Source: Undaria pinnatifida (lineage: Eukaryota; Sar; Phaeophyceae; Laminariales; Alariaceae). Taken from it: 64,000 bases of DNA. The notes beneath the pieces are model-generated. The model made no database searches, was not told the DNA's origin, and saw only the letters and a program-made list of their open reading frames with translations. The first letter of the stretch is position 1; each line of letters begins with the position of its first letter. Position numbers and translations under genes: made by a program. The stretch lies in the NCBI GenBank assembly GCA_012845835.1, contig JABAKD010000017.1, positions 8,083,600 to 8,147,599 of the forward strand, read 5' to 3'. Below, in pieces: positions 13,001 to 26,400 of the stretch.

Positions 13001-16000
13001 TCTACGGTGAACATCCTCGCTGACTCACATCAAAATGATGAAGAAGCCTCCCACGGCCTGTACGTAGTAGGTGAGGGAGTCGAGCCCGAACATCTTGTGA
13101 AACGGCGTGGGCATCTTGGACGTGCACAGGAACCCCGGGCCATCCTTCAGCAGCAGCTGCACCGCTCCGATGTGCCAGCGGAACACCTAGGTGTGGGTGG
13201 CGTTATTTTTTTGGTGGAAGGGGAGGGGGATTGTGCGCGATAATTTTAGCAGGGGCGGGCTAGGGGGAGAGGCGATGGGGCAACTCTAATTCGAAGAGTT
13301 CCCGGCATGCAGGTGCAACTTTCGCGGCGAACGTTTGAGAAAGGTTGCATCAAATTGATGGCACCGTTACAAGGAGGTATGTGGGTATGTATGCATCTTG
13401 CCTGGGCCGCCGAGAGACAAGCCTCCCTCCCCCCCCCCCCCCACACCCATTCGCATGCTTGCCCCCCCCCGCCACCGTGTTAGACTGCTCCACGCACACC
13501 GCCAAGGTCTCTCGCGACTCGCACACGTGCGCTGACCACCCTGAAAAAAGATCAACATCTTCCCCTACCCCCCCCCCACTCACGGTGCTTCGCGCTTGGT
13601 GCACGCGATGTCTGCCTGATCGGTGAAAACCCGACATGCTGCGTCCCGGCATAGTGAGGACGCGAGGGTCTATGGTCATAACACTACGGCCATGCACGAA
13701 ATGAGTACACCCCCCCCCCTCTCCCCGCTATTCGGAGTAGGAACGGTGATTCGTCTCGAAAGGGATGTAAGGTCAATGGTCAAATGACTAAGGCAAGCAA
13801 CAACAGATTACGCGCCCCCCCCCCCCCGTCTCCCCTTCCTACACCCCCCCCCCAACCCCCAATCTCGCCCCCCCCTCATAAACAATCATCTCGTTTCACC
13901 TGTTTAACCCTCCAAGCCACGGTATTTGGCTGCTCCACGCACACCGCTAGAGTCTCTCCCGGTTCGCACACGTACGCCGACCGCCACTGCAACTTGAAGA
14001 ACTCCAGGGAGGTGTGAGTATCCTCGATAAGGACCTCAGACCGGAAGCCGCAGGTGTGGCCTATGGTGTTCGGGTTTTTAATGGGGTCTGTGGTCTGGTT
14101 GCCGCTGGCCGCCATCCCTCGTAGAGCGTCGACCCGCCAGAGGCTTCCTTGCCCGCAGGAGGAGACGCCTCCGACTCCGTCCTTGCTGACGTTGGAAACG
14201 AAAAACCTGAAAATGAACAAGTTTCGGGTGGTGCAGAGGGTAAGATTTTGCGTTCGTGTTCGTTTTCGTGTTAGTGTTCGTTTTCGTTATTTTTTTCGTT
14301 ATTTTTTTCGTTATTTTTTTTGTTGTTTTGTGTTTTTTTCAGGGGGGAGGGGGTTCGTTTTTTTTTCCGGTTTTTGGTTGAACTGGATTGGGTTGGGTGG
14401 GGTTGGGGTGGGTTGAGTTGCGGCAGTGTTGGTTTAGGCCACGATATTGGTTTGGGTTTATAGGTAGAGGGCGAAGTAAGACGCTTGTCGAACGGTTGCC
14501 TTGTCCTCAGAGGAGGAGAGACGGCGCCGTATACCCCGCCTTTTGCCCACGCCCGATACGAATAGCCTAACGCTGGGGTGGGCGCCGCTGTGGGGTGGAA
14601 TGAGATCGGGGGAGGTGGCTTGGTTTGGCTTGTCTAGGATTGGTTTTGGTGGAGTGCTTGTCCATCCTTCCCGCCCTCCTTCGCTTCTACAGCAAAATAA
14701 AACAAAACACCAAACACCAAACGCCTAACACAGACACGCACAACACTAAAATATGCTACAAAATGAGAAACAACCCGAAACCAAAAGTGAGAGGGTGTTG
14801 ACGAGGTGGTCGACGGTGAAACTGGCGTTGCGCACTGCTAGAAGACCAAATATGACGCACCAGTCTAGCCCCAAATATAAACCACGTTTACATTGGCCCA
14901 TGATGCCTTCGAAACACAAAAAACGAAACTCAAACCCCCTTGAGAAAAAAAGCACAACATAAAATATAATTAACCAAACCAATCTTGGACTATTCAAAGA
15001 ACCCATTGCTCACGTTAGCACGGCGTGGTTCCCGAGCGGGTCCCCGTCCCCCAGGTCCTCGAACCGTTGCGGCGTCTGAACGAAGCCAACATCGGCCCAA
15101 GAGTAGTTCTTGGCCGTCCTCTTGTTGAGCTTGAAGAAGTACGGCACCGTGCGCTGCAGGAACTCCGTCTTGAGGCGGTGCCTTGCGTCATTGACCACCA
15201 CGATACGTGCGGCGTCTCCTATCACCGGCTCCTCTCCGGGGGAGTTCGGGAAAATGGCGGCGTTCATGTTTCCGGCCTTGGGACTCACCTACAGATACAA
15301 GACGTTTTTACGAGGGGGGGGGGTGGGGGGTGGGGGGGGGGGCGGGGGGATCATGTGAGAGGGGTATTCGTGGAGTACGGGAGAGGTGAAAGAAGAGGGC
15401 GGCTTTTCGTGTTCCTGTTCCCGCTTGCCCCCTCCAACCCTCGGACAGTTAACGAGTCGTGTATTGCCGCTCCCTCCCCTCTATCTCCTCCTCCCCCCCT
15501 CTCCCATATCCTCTGCCCATTTGCAACCCATCAACCCCTGTCTCTCCCCCCCTCCTCCGTGGGTTTCCGATCCAGTAAGGCCACGGGGGGGCCCAAGCGT
15601 GCCCTGGTACCCGGTTTTCTGGTAACTCTAGTATCTAACTGTTTTAAACAGTAAAAAACATGGATAGGTTAACACGCTGCGTTTAGAACTTCGGCTGTTT
15701 CGTGACTTAGGGCTAGCAAACACCAGGGTCAAGATAGCTTCATCCACAGATGCTGTGAGTCTCTTCAGATCGGTTTCCCTCCGGTTCTAAACAGAGATCT
15801 ACACCTCGACTTTGGGGCGCTGCAGTGATCGAAATTTGGGGTAAAAAAAACGAGACCAAAAACGATCCCCAACATTACGTATGCAATTCATTAGCGAGCA
15901 GCTACAGCTCCGCACAAGCAACCACGGCCCGCGAAATTGAGGGACGCTCTTGTTAAGGTGTTAGCCGGCGTCGGGTGCGCCAGACAGCAGTGGTAGACAG

Positions 16001-19000
16001 CCAGAAGCGACACACGAGATGTTTTCGTGAGTTCGAACTCTGCTGGCCAGGAGCAACACCAAAAGCTAGCGAAATCGTTGAAATCTTTTAATTCGCGCGC
16101 GGGAGCCTAATACAATGGGTACATCACCGATGAAAAAAACGGTTTTCACCGAAAGCTTGCTGCTCACTAGGTGGATGCTATAACTCCGTTTTTTGTCTGT
16201 AGTAGGTATTTGGACCAAAGATAGAGGTATATTACACAAGTAAGGGGGTAGGAAGTCATGGAGTCCAAAAAAGGGCTAAGAAACACCTGAAAAGCTCTGT
16301 AAAATTTTGGATTTTTTGCTTGCATTTTTTCTAAAATTTCGGAATAAGGACCTTGCTTGCAGATGCCATACTCTATTTTCAAGTGGTTTTATATGTACGC
16401 GAAATGCCTCTAGACGAGCCCCTACTCAAATTATTCCTGTGCGATCCCCCGTGGACCTTGACTTTGGCGTCGACATCGGACTGGCCTTCGAGGCACGGGG
16501 GCAAGTCCGATGTCGACGCCAACCCTCAGCCCACTTGCAGCCCATTAATCACAGCCATCCGTCTCTCCATAGGTCTTCAAACCGTCAATCACCGCACCCC
16601 TCTCTATGGCTCTGTAATCCATTAAGCACCCCCCCCCCGTAGGATTCCAATTATTTAACGTTGGCTTCGACACCGGGCATACCTTAAGGGAACCGGGGCT
16701 AGCGTGGACAGACAAAAAAGACGGACCCCCCGCAACCTTCAGCTGGTTTGCAAGCCAGTGACAACCCCCTTCACCCCCTTCCACACCTTTCCGCCTCCTC
16801 CTCTAATCCTCGCCTGGTTGCAGGTCATAAATCCCCCCCCCCCCCCCCCCCCCCCCAAGCCCTCTTGAAATTCTATTCCATCCTCTACTTTCCCATAGCA
16901 ACGATTAGCCCGTACTCGTAATTCCAAGCAGCTTTCCACCCACACACTTACGGCACAGGAGGGTCGTTTTTTGGCGTCTCTTTTTGCGCTAGCTCGGGTT
17001 CACTCGCGCGAGTGACCCCCCCCTTCCCTTCGCGATGTTGGCTTTTACCATCGTGTTTATCGTGCTCATTTATTTGTGCGACATGAGTCTATATTTTCCA
17101 ATGTACGGAGTGACGCAATACCCTCTTGTCAATGCCCCCGTCCTTGTGTTGTCTCCCCCCCCTCCCCCCCCCCCCTTCCCCCAACCGGCCGAAAAAGTGG
17201 GAAAAAAACGCGCTGTGGCACTGTGGCATCATCCACCGGGGGCACAATAAAAGAGTAAAGCTAATCTGCGCCGACCTACTCTGCGCCAAAAAAAATGCCT
17301 AAAATATTCTTGTCGATGACGTACTACGGAAAATGGCGGTGAAAAAGAGGGTACATAAAATGATACCATGGTAGTATAAAAAGCGTAGCCCTGGTGTTGA
17401 CGTTGGCTAACGTTGGCTTCGACAGCAGATACGCGCCTACGATACAGAGGCGCCAGGAGAAAAAAAAAAACGCGCCGAAACCTTTTCTGACCTCCAGCTG
17501 AGAAGGAGCTGCAGACCAAGTATTGACACGATCGCTGGAAAAAAATGTCACTGGGCTTTTATGCGTGGATTTTCTTGGAGACGCGGCCATTTTTTTTTGC
17601 ACGGTTTGGTTCATCACGTTCGCCCTTAAAATATGTACTTTTGTTTTTGTGGTGAATGTTTCGGTCGTGGCGTGCAGAGAGAGAGAGAGAGAGAGCTCCT
17701 CAAGCTAAAGAACGACCCAAAAAAGGAGATGCCCACCCTCTATAATCGCCTCATGCGTGACCTCCCGTACAGCAACATGCCCCCTTGCCTTTGGGGTTCC
17801 GGGGCTCGCGCGGGCAGAGTAAATGATGGACGGGATCTTGTGCGACCTGTTGAAGAGCTCCTTGAAGCCTGAGGAGGGGGACGTATCCAGCCAGCACCGC
17901 AAAACAGGGGGACCAAAAAACGACAAAATCAGGTCGAGGTAAAAAAGAGGAAAAAAAAACGAATCGCACTACAAACGAAAAAATGTAGTGCAATAGTGTA
18001 ATACGAGGGGCACTCGGAACAAAGAATACAACGAAAAACGAAAAGAACAAAGACAGCATCAGATACTACGAGGGGGTTTCTTCGTTTTTGTTTCGCGATT
18101 TGACATACGTAATAGCTAAAGTGAAAAGGTGCCGGGAAAGGAAGTAGTAGCCGAAATGGAAAGGTGTGGGGAAAGGAAATGGGAATACGGTTGGCAGAAG
18201 GTCACAGGAGAGATGCTCCCGCCTCATGGAAGGGTATTCGACTTATATCGGAACGACATCTATACAGTAGTAGTACGCTTTTATTTTGTCGGAGGGCAAT
18301 AAAGATAGCATTAATAATGAAAATAACAAGCTCTGACCTTCTTTCAGCCGGCGGGCATGAGCGGGTCTCTTCTTGCTCTTCGCCTTTGTCCTGGTCTGAG
18401 CGTTCGTCCGTCCCGGCACAACGCAGACATGTGTACACACATGTGCCACGCGCCAGCAATATTGATTAATAACGCGTTATGGTGTCGTACGTCACATAGC
18501 ACAACGCACGCACAAAATTGATAGATCCTGGAAGCTATATTCATGACATCATGGGTTAACCAAAGCACAACGCACGAACAACGACGACACGCAGAAGGCG
18601 TCGTCACACATCGCGGCACAACGCACACACACATCTCCACGGGGATAATTTGAGGCACATTGTGGTACCGTACGTCGCGTGTAACGCGCAAAAACGTGAG
18701 ATAAAGAAATCTTTTTTTTTTTTTTTTTTTTTTTTTTTATCCTCCGGCGGATGGGGAAAAATAAAGCTTTAGCTCACCACACTTCCGCGTATTTTCATAC
18801 GCGTCGTGTGTCGATTTAACTCAGTTGCTTTCGCAGCCCAACGCTAGCGAAATCGTTTTTTTTTTTCCCTTAGGATGCGATAACGAACAACAACACAAGA
18901 GGGCATTTGTTATGCGTCGTGTACACCACACACAGACGGCGACATATAATTGTATCGAACTCACAGCTGACGTGTTTTAGAATATTTTTTATGCCAAGAA

Positions 19001-22000
19001 AGCGCTTCTTTGATTCGTCATGCACACCACGCACAAACGAAATCAGGACCGCGATCCGAGTACGGTACAAACATTAAAAAAAAATAACGTGAAAGTAATG
19101 CATCGAGAATGAGAGACCAAGGACAACAAAATGGAATACTGAATATAGGAAGTAGGCATAGAAGGGAGTTAGACTTTTGTTCTCATTGCTTTCCTTCTGT
19201 TTCCGAGGCTTTCTTCTTCAGGGGATGATTTATGCCATCAACGTTGAAACTCACACAGTATTCTGCACACCTTTTTGTCGGATAGGAAGAAGAAATTAAA
19301 ACCCTGGCAACAACATCCACGGGCGTCATTCATCTCTCAAATAATAATTTACGTCTCTGAAAACGCGCGGCCGATGGGTGTATCACGCAGCGTGCAAAGA
19401 TGAGTATCAACCCTTACCCCTGTTAGCACCGCAGTCCCAATATGGGGACGAAACACTTGGAGTTAGACTAGAAAAAAAATAGGAGTTGGAAAAGGGTTGA
19501 ATCCATCGGAGTCACAGCTGACGTATTTGAAATATAGCTATAGAAAATATTTATTATACTACTACTCCTACTACTACTACTACTACTATTTACTACTACT
19601 AATACTACTACTATCTACTACTACTACTACCAATAAAACCGTACGCATAGTTATACATTTAGACCATTTAACTGTCGACACTGCTGTGCCGCGCACAATT
19701 CATTCTGAACCGTACCAGGTACCATGCCTCGGCACCGCAGAACCTCCACTCACCAGCGCTGACGAGCTGGATCCCTTGGTGAGCTTGTTAGTCCCCACGC
19801 CAGTGTAGTTTTCGATGCGGAGGGCGATGTCGAACGCGGGGTGGCACGCCTCGCCAAACATGTACTTGTCCAGGGCGTCCATCTGCACGTGTTTGTTAGC
19901 GCGCGTGTGCAAAAACAAATCACGCATATACAAGCAGAAACTACGCACATGATGTGCATATAAAAAATCACACGCACATACACGAGTGAACCACGTGCGC
20001 ATACAAGTAGCAACTAATGCGCATACCAGTGTATAAACAAAAACCGCGCGCATACATGCGTAAACCACGCGCGCATACAAGTATAAACTACCTGGTAAAC
20101 TACTGGTACACACATGAAAAAAACGCGCATACACGCGTGACTCACGCGCATACAAGTAGAACCAACGCGCATGTAAGTAGAACTCGCGCGCACATGCAAG
20201 TTGGCATTACGCGCATACACCGGTAGATATTACGGGTGTTGACAAACTAAGCCTTATAACACGGGCATTCAAGTATAGGCCACGCACGCGCAAGCAGGTG
20301 GAACAAACAGAAACCGCACGCGTGCCGACTAGAACCTACGCGCGTACAAGATGATGAACATTTTGTGCGCACACGTAGAACTCAAATGCTAATAGAAAAT
20401 ACGAGCGTAGAAAGAACCGAAAAAAATGAAATCTACAAGTAGACGCGCCAAGGATACTAGTAACGCGCATACATGTAGCAATCACGCGCATACAAGCTTT
20501 TTACGAGCGATAGTTCGAAAAGCGTACCTGGTTGAAGTAGTCCATGAAGATCTTGGGGGTAATGAAAGGCTCGTTGAACTTCGTGCAGAGCTCCAGCTGA
20601 ACGGAGGTGATGACCAAGGACTCGGCTAGGTGATAAACCTTCTCCACGAGGTCACGAACCTGCCACGAAGCGACAACGAAAACGAAAAACAAGTCAACGC
20701 GAGAGTCATCTTCCGCGCACAGCAGCAGTCCATGCGAGAAGAGAAGGAAGAGAAACCGAGAGAGAAAAAAAAACGTGCATCTTGGATATTTACCGGTCCA
20801 ACACGACAAAACAAAAACAAAAAAACACGCGCGAGGGAAAAATAAACCAACTAAAGGGAAAAGCAACGCCGAACAACGCACCAGACCATCGTAAATTGTA
20901 TTATAGGTATACCTTTTTTTGGCTATTTTTTTTCTGGATGATGGGGCTCCTAAACCCAAAAAATCGTCGGAACCTGCATTGAGGTATATATTTTTTTGGC
21001 TACTTTGTTTCCTAAATAACCGGGTTCCCTAATCCAAAATCGTCGTAAATTGTACTCCGGAGTATTAAGGTATACCTTTTTTTGGCGAAATCGCTTTCTG
21101 AATGACGAGGCTCCTTAATTCACCCAAAACCGTCGGCATTTTCGTTCATGTTTAGCAAAAACAAATGTTCATATACATCCTCGTAGGCCATGGGATAGCT
21201 TAGCTCATCGGGCGTAGCATTTCTACTTTCCTCTCAGTCAGTTTTCGTTTGAGAGGGGAACAGAGGTCCTCCCTCTGCGACAATCACCAACTAATCATGC
21301 CACATGAAAAAACAACCAACTAAACCAAACGTATAGCAATGTTTCATACAACCGTATACCTCAATTCCTGCCCCCTGCTCGTCTCCGAAGGACGACGGTC
21401 CTCGCCAACCATGGTCATGTTTCACCCATCGACCAACCCCAGTTACACTTCAACCCATGAACCAACCAGGAATAACCCAACTATTAAAACCAACGAACCA
21501 ACTGTAATCCTCAACCAACTCTTGAATTAACCAATCAACCATAGCACTGTTGTACTTTAATAACCAATCAACCAATCAGAAATAACCAAACAATTACAAC
21601 CAGCCAATCAACTGTTATACTCAGAATCAACCAACTACCTCTTCAATAACCGATCAACCATACCACTGTTGTACGCCAAGCAATAAAAAAAATGTAATTA
21701 ACGAGACTGTTACACTTCAACCAATCAACAAATCATAGTTAACAAGACTATTGGAATCAGCCCATCAATCATTAGAATCAGAAACATCCAACACATTCTT
21801 AAATAACGAATCAACGATAGCACTGTTATACTTCAACCAATCAACCAATCAGAAATAACCAGACTATTACGTAGGACCAGCCAACAATCAACTATTAATA
21901 GTAGAATCAGAACAACCCGACCAACTCTTGAATAACCATGCAACCATAGTAATAAAGCTTTCCGTCTCAACCATACCTCGTTCCTGCCCTTTTCGTCAAG

Positions 22001-23402
22001 GACGGCGATCCTCAGCTGCCGGTTAGCGTGCAGCGTAGACGGCCACAGGCGCTGGCTGTAGGCCCCCAGCAAGACGTGCTTCAAGTTTTTCATCTTCTCG
22101 CCGGCAGTGGGCACCATGATGCACGCCGTTGCTTCGTTGGACACGCTCGAGTCGATCTCCACTAGGTCGTCCATCGTGCATACGTCCCTGGTGCGCAAAT
22201 TGCCAGGAGATGGTCAGTCACGGGAAAAACGTCCAGGCGGTCAGTCGTAAGGGTGTAAAACCGATCGTTTTACACTAAAACCTAAGTCGAGGTAAAATTA
22301 TTGGAAAACTGCCGTCGGTCAAGGGGTGAAAGTGCCGTCTCCAATCGTTTCATATTAGAACCTAGCATTTTGGCGTCAGTCAAAAGAAGTAATTGGAAAA
22401 TTGCCGTCGGTCAAGGGGTGAAAGTGCCGTCGGTCTCCTGACATCTGCGCTGACGCCGGTGGGGGGGGGGGGGGGAGGGGGGGCGGGTTGGCTTTCGGAT
22501 TGTAGCAGGGAGGCTCTTTGAGGATGCGACGTCCACACCGGGACCGTACGATGCACTCGCTTCATTGCCCAAATCATGGACACGTTGACACACAAATCAC
22601 AGACACGTGGACCACACCATATATATACACAATATGAAAAGGGCACACGCGGACACCCCCGCACCAACAACCAATGGACCATGCCTCGCGTAATGGACAA
22701 ACCACCACACGTACCTGATGGAAGGGAAGGCTCTTTGGAGGTGCGATGTCCACACGCCGACCGTAAGGATGCATTCTCCGGCAAAAAACAGCCAGTTCCA
22801 AATTGGGCTGCGTGTCAGCAAAGTAGGACGGCGAGGGTGGCAACACAGATGCAGTAGGGTAGGGTAGGGTAGGGTAGGGTAGATAGCGGTTAGGGTAGGA
22901 CACGGTTAGGGCGGGGCAGGATAACGTAGGTAGTATAGCGTAGGGTAGGGTAGGGTCGGGTCAGGAAGGAACAGGGTAGGGCCCACGGGAAGGGGAAGGG
23001 GAGGGTACGAATAGGGTAGGGTAAGATAAGGCAGGGTATGGTAGGGTCGGGAAGGGCAGGGCACAGTTGTTAGGGCGCGAGTAATGTGCGGTAAAGGTAG
23101 AATGCGGGAAAGGTAAGGCAATAATAGTATATGTCAATAACGTATTGAGAAGGAAGGAGCAACAGGACAACGAATGGCGTACTGTAGACAAAAATTAAGA
23201 GGGAAGTAGACATAGAAAATGGTCAGGCTCTGTGCGAAGGTTTCCTTAGTTTCCGAGGTTGTCTTCTCTTGGAGGAATGCCAAGAGTGATCCACGTTGTA
23301 GCTCATGCTGCAGGAGGATGGTAAAATCATGACAATACTAATAATAGTAATTACTAGCATCAACAACGACAACGACAACGACAACGACATCGACATCGAC
23401 AT

Positions 23403-23433
<31 letters not shown>

Positions 23434-23434
23434 G

Positions 23435-23468
<34 letters not shown>

Positions 23469-26400
23469 CCAAACGTGAGGTGCGTTGAAGCGACCAACAA
23501 CACACAGCAAGCCACCCTCGTACACTCACAGAATAGGGTCTTCGGGCATGGAGCGAGTAGCACGCCACCAGATGTACGCCGAACCCGCCCCAATATTGAT
23601 CAAAGCACTGAGCTTAATCCAGAAATGGGTGGGGTGGTGCTTGATCCTGGCTGGGTCGGGTACCTCTCCCCCGATAAATCGCTTGGTGCTTTTCCTGACG
23701 ACCGCCGCCGCCACTGCTTCCTGTCCCGCGGTCCTTCGCTCTTGAAGGGTAATAATCCTAGGCGTGTGTTTCTTGGGGATGGCGCTGCGAAAAAGGCGTG
23801 TTTTTCACAGGGGGGGGGGGGGGGGGGATCGGTGAAATGTTTTGGGGCGGAAGGACAAACGAAGCGGCGTTTAGAGCTAAGGAAGGAAGGGGAGGGGGGG
23901 GGGGGGGGAGAGGGCGTGTCTTACCGCGGCGGGGGTGGTGCATTTCCTCTCATGCATAGCCGTAGCCTTAGACCCTTGCATTCCTACTTTGACCAGGGGT
24001 GGGGGGGGGGGGGCTCAGTTTGGGCATGGCCGTAGTCGTATGACTAGAGACCCTCGCATCCCCAGTATGCCGGGACGGACCAAGTCGGGTTTTCATCAAC
24101 CAGGCAGACATTGCTTGCACCAAGCGCGAAGCGCCGTGAAGTGTTCGGCGAGTCGCATGAAGGGTGAACTGCATCCTTCCAAGAACCGCCCGTAAGACGA
24201 ACTTCGGCAGCATGTGCCTACTTTCTTACTACTGGATGACAGCGTCTACTTTTTCACGGGGGGGGGGGGGGTGAGAAAAATGTTAGGATTTCTTTTGGGG
24301 GGGGGCGGGGGGGGGGGGGGGGAGGGAGGGATTGGTTTCACCGCTCGGCGTTCAATCCACAGAACTGTGGGGCTCGGGATCCGTTTTCTTTTTGTTCGTT
24401 TTGGCAGCCCATTTTCGCCCCGATTTTGTTCCTACGAGATACTGGGTACTCTCCGGGCAAAATAAAATGTTGTTAGCGTTTTCTTCCCGCGTAAAATATA
24501 AAAAGAATTTGTTAGCGTTTTCTTCTGGGGGGGGGGCAAGGGGGCGTGGCGGGTGGGGGGGGGAGGAAGGAAGGGAAGGATTGGTCTACAACGCTTGGCG
24601 TTCAACTCAAACTCACAGAACAGTTTGGTTTGTGGGGCTCTCCGCCTTTTTTTTTTTCTTTTTTTTTCTTGCTTTTGTTTATTTTTGGGGCGCAGTTTTT
24701 TTTCGCCTCGACTTTGCTCTGCCTACGATATACTGGCCAGAGTTCCTGTTTTTTTTTTCAAGGGGGCTCATCCACAGGCAGAAAGTATTCGGCCGATACG
24801 TGCTACTGTATGCGGGTCATCCCGCGGCCGGCGACGCCCTTTCTGGATGAAAACGTTTCTGGCCCCGGTTAATGTCCTCAACCCCTTCAGAGCCCCCGAA
24901 CCCCTCCCTATACTAAATCCAAGTAATTTCGTCCCCAAAAACGGGTTTCCAGTTGTAAAGGGGTTAACCCCTTTGGAGCCCACAAAATGCCTCCCTGTAC
25001 TGACTTCAAGCGAATTTGTAAGAAAAAAACGGGAGTTTCCCGTTGTAAAGTCGTTCAGTGAGAGGCGTTCGCCGTTTGGGTCTGTTTCATTTCTTTTTAC
25101 GACGAGTACGTACATGTTTTGCTTTTTTAGGACGACTCGTGGCGCATAGAAGAATGGGTCGGACTGCCGGACGAGCGAGAATGAACGCCTTCGAAGCCAT
25201 GTTTCGAGGTGAGACGTGTTGAGCGCTCCTCGTGCTTCTGGTAGTTTGAGAGCGCAGAAACTTCCGCTGCCAAAGCTTCCGTGGGGGTGGCTCGTGCCCC
25301 AATCGTATGGAGCGCGCGTCGTTTCGCATCATTAAGTTTCCCCTGAAAGCACTCGCCGTGAGCGTATCGTCACACTGAGAGGGCTGACCGCTGCTCTATA
25401 GCTAGGCGGACAAATTTTGTACCTTGGGATGTACCTGGCATGTCTTAGCGGTACAGATTTTGCTGCATGTTCGCCGAAGTTCCATTTTAAGTAATGTAAG
25501 TTTGGGTGGGTTGAGGTAACATGGCTCCAGGCTGGTGGTCAGAAAAGAGAGAAGTTCGGGTGGGACCACCGGCGGGAGCAGGAAGCCTCATCCACTCCAA
25601 TACTTGAATGAAATGATCGGTGACAAGAGTTAAAGAATACCGCGGTATCTCATTGGGGGACGCATGCCGCGCGCGGTATGCCGTGTTGTAGATGTGGGTG
25701 TGGAAGCACACACCAGTTTAGAGTAAAAACACACACACACGCTGGGGGATTGCTGTTTCCTGTTCTCATGTGCTTTTTCATCACCACCATTTTTTTTACT
25801 TGATTTATTTTTGCTTATCCCATCTGTTACATTTTCGCACTTTTTATCTTCCTCCTTGTCTCCCCCTTAACCCCTTTACAACTGGAAACCCGTTATGGGG
25901 ACAAAATTACTTGAATTTAGTATAGGGAGGGGTTCGGGGGCTCTAAAAGGGTTAAGACGTAACTCCTCACGACCCGGCGTAACTTCAGCCCTTCTCCCCC
26001 CTCCCCACCACGCTCGAGGCGCCTTCATTTTTACCCGCAAATAAATAATCCAGGCGCCCTTTTTTCCCCTCGTCGACTCGCGTCGAATTGCGACCATACC
26101 GCCGAAGGTCTCAGATCTCGTTTTCGCCTCTAACAAAAAGAGATATTTCACCTGAAGCACATCATTCTCAAGGAGAAGATGGTAACAGCGATGGGGTAGA
26201 TCCAGTAGGCCGCCCAGGCGATGATGCCTACCAGTGTTTCCTCGCACGTGTAGCCGATTTGGTCCTTTAGGGGCAAAAAGCCGAGTGCACCGATCAAAAC
26301 AAACGGTTGTGTCACAAAAAAAAAAAAAAAAGAGAAAAAAAAAAACGTTCTCGGGTCGTAGCGCACGTCAGATTTTCACCGACAAGACACACATCGCGTG

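Larger units (their letters stand above)
17861..19753. other. Intron 19: repeats and unassigned sequence
   Basis: Contains a GCACAACGCACACA-type degenerate repeat (18490-18690), repeat C (18700-18860) after a 28-base poly-T, fragments of repeat D (18930-18990, 19380-19520) and a (TAC)n tract (19556-19632). No coding region recognised. Confidence 0.55.

Noticed and set aside
15025-15654. 209-residue plus-strand open frame
   Set aside because: Antisense to exon 21, whose minus-strand frame carries the KAGN and VQTPQ motifs.
22492-22570. Additional coding exon after exon 16
   Set aside because: Duplicate of exon 16 without a donor; exons 16 and 17 join in phase without it.
22857-23065. Chromosome end or telomere
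   Set aside because: Pentamer period, degenerate, and flanked on both sides by exons of the same gene.
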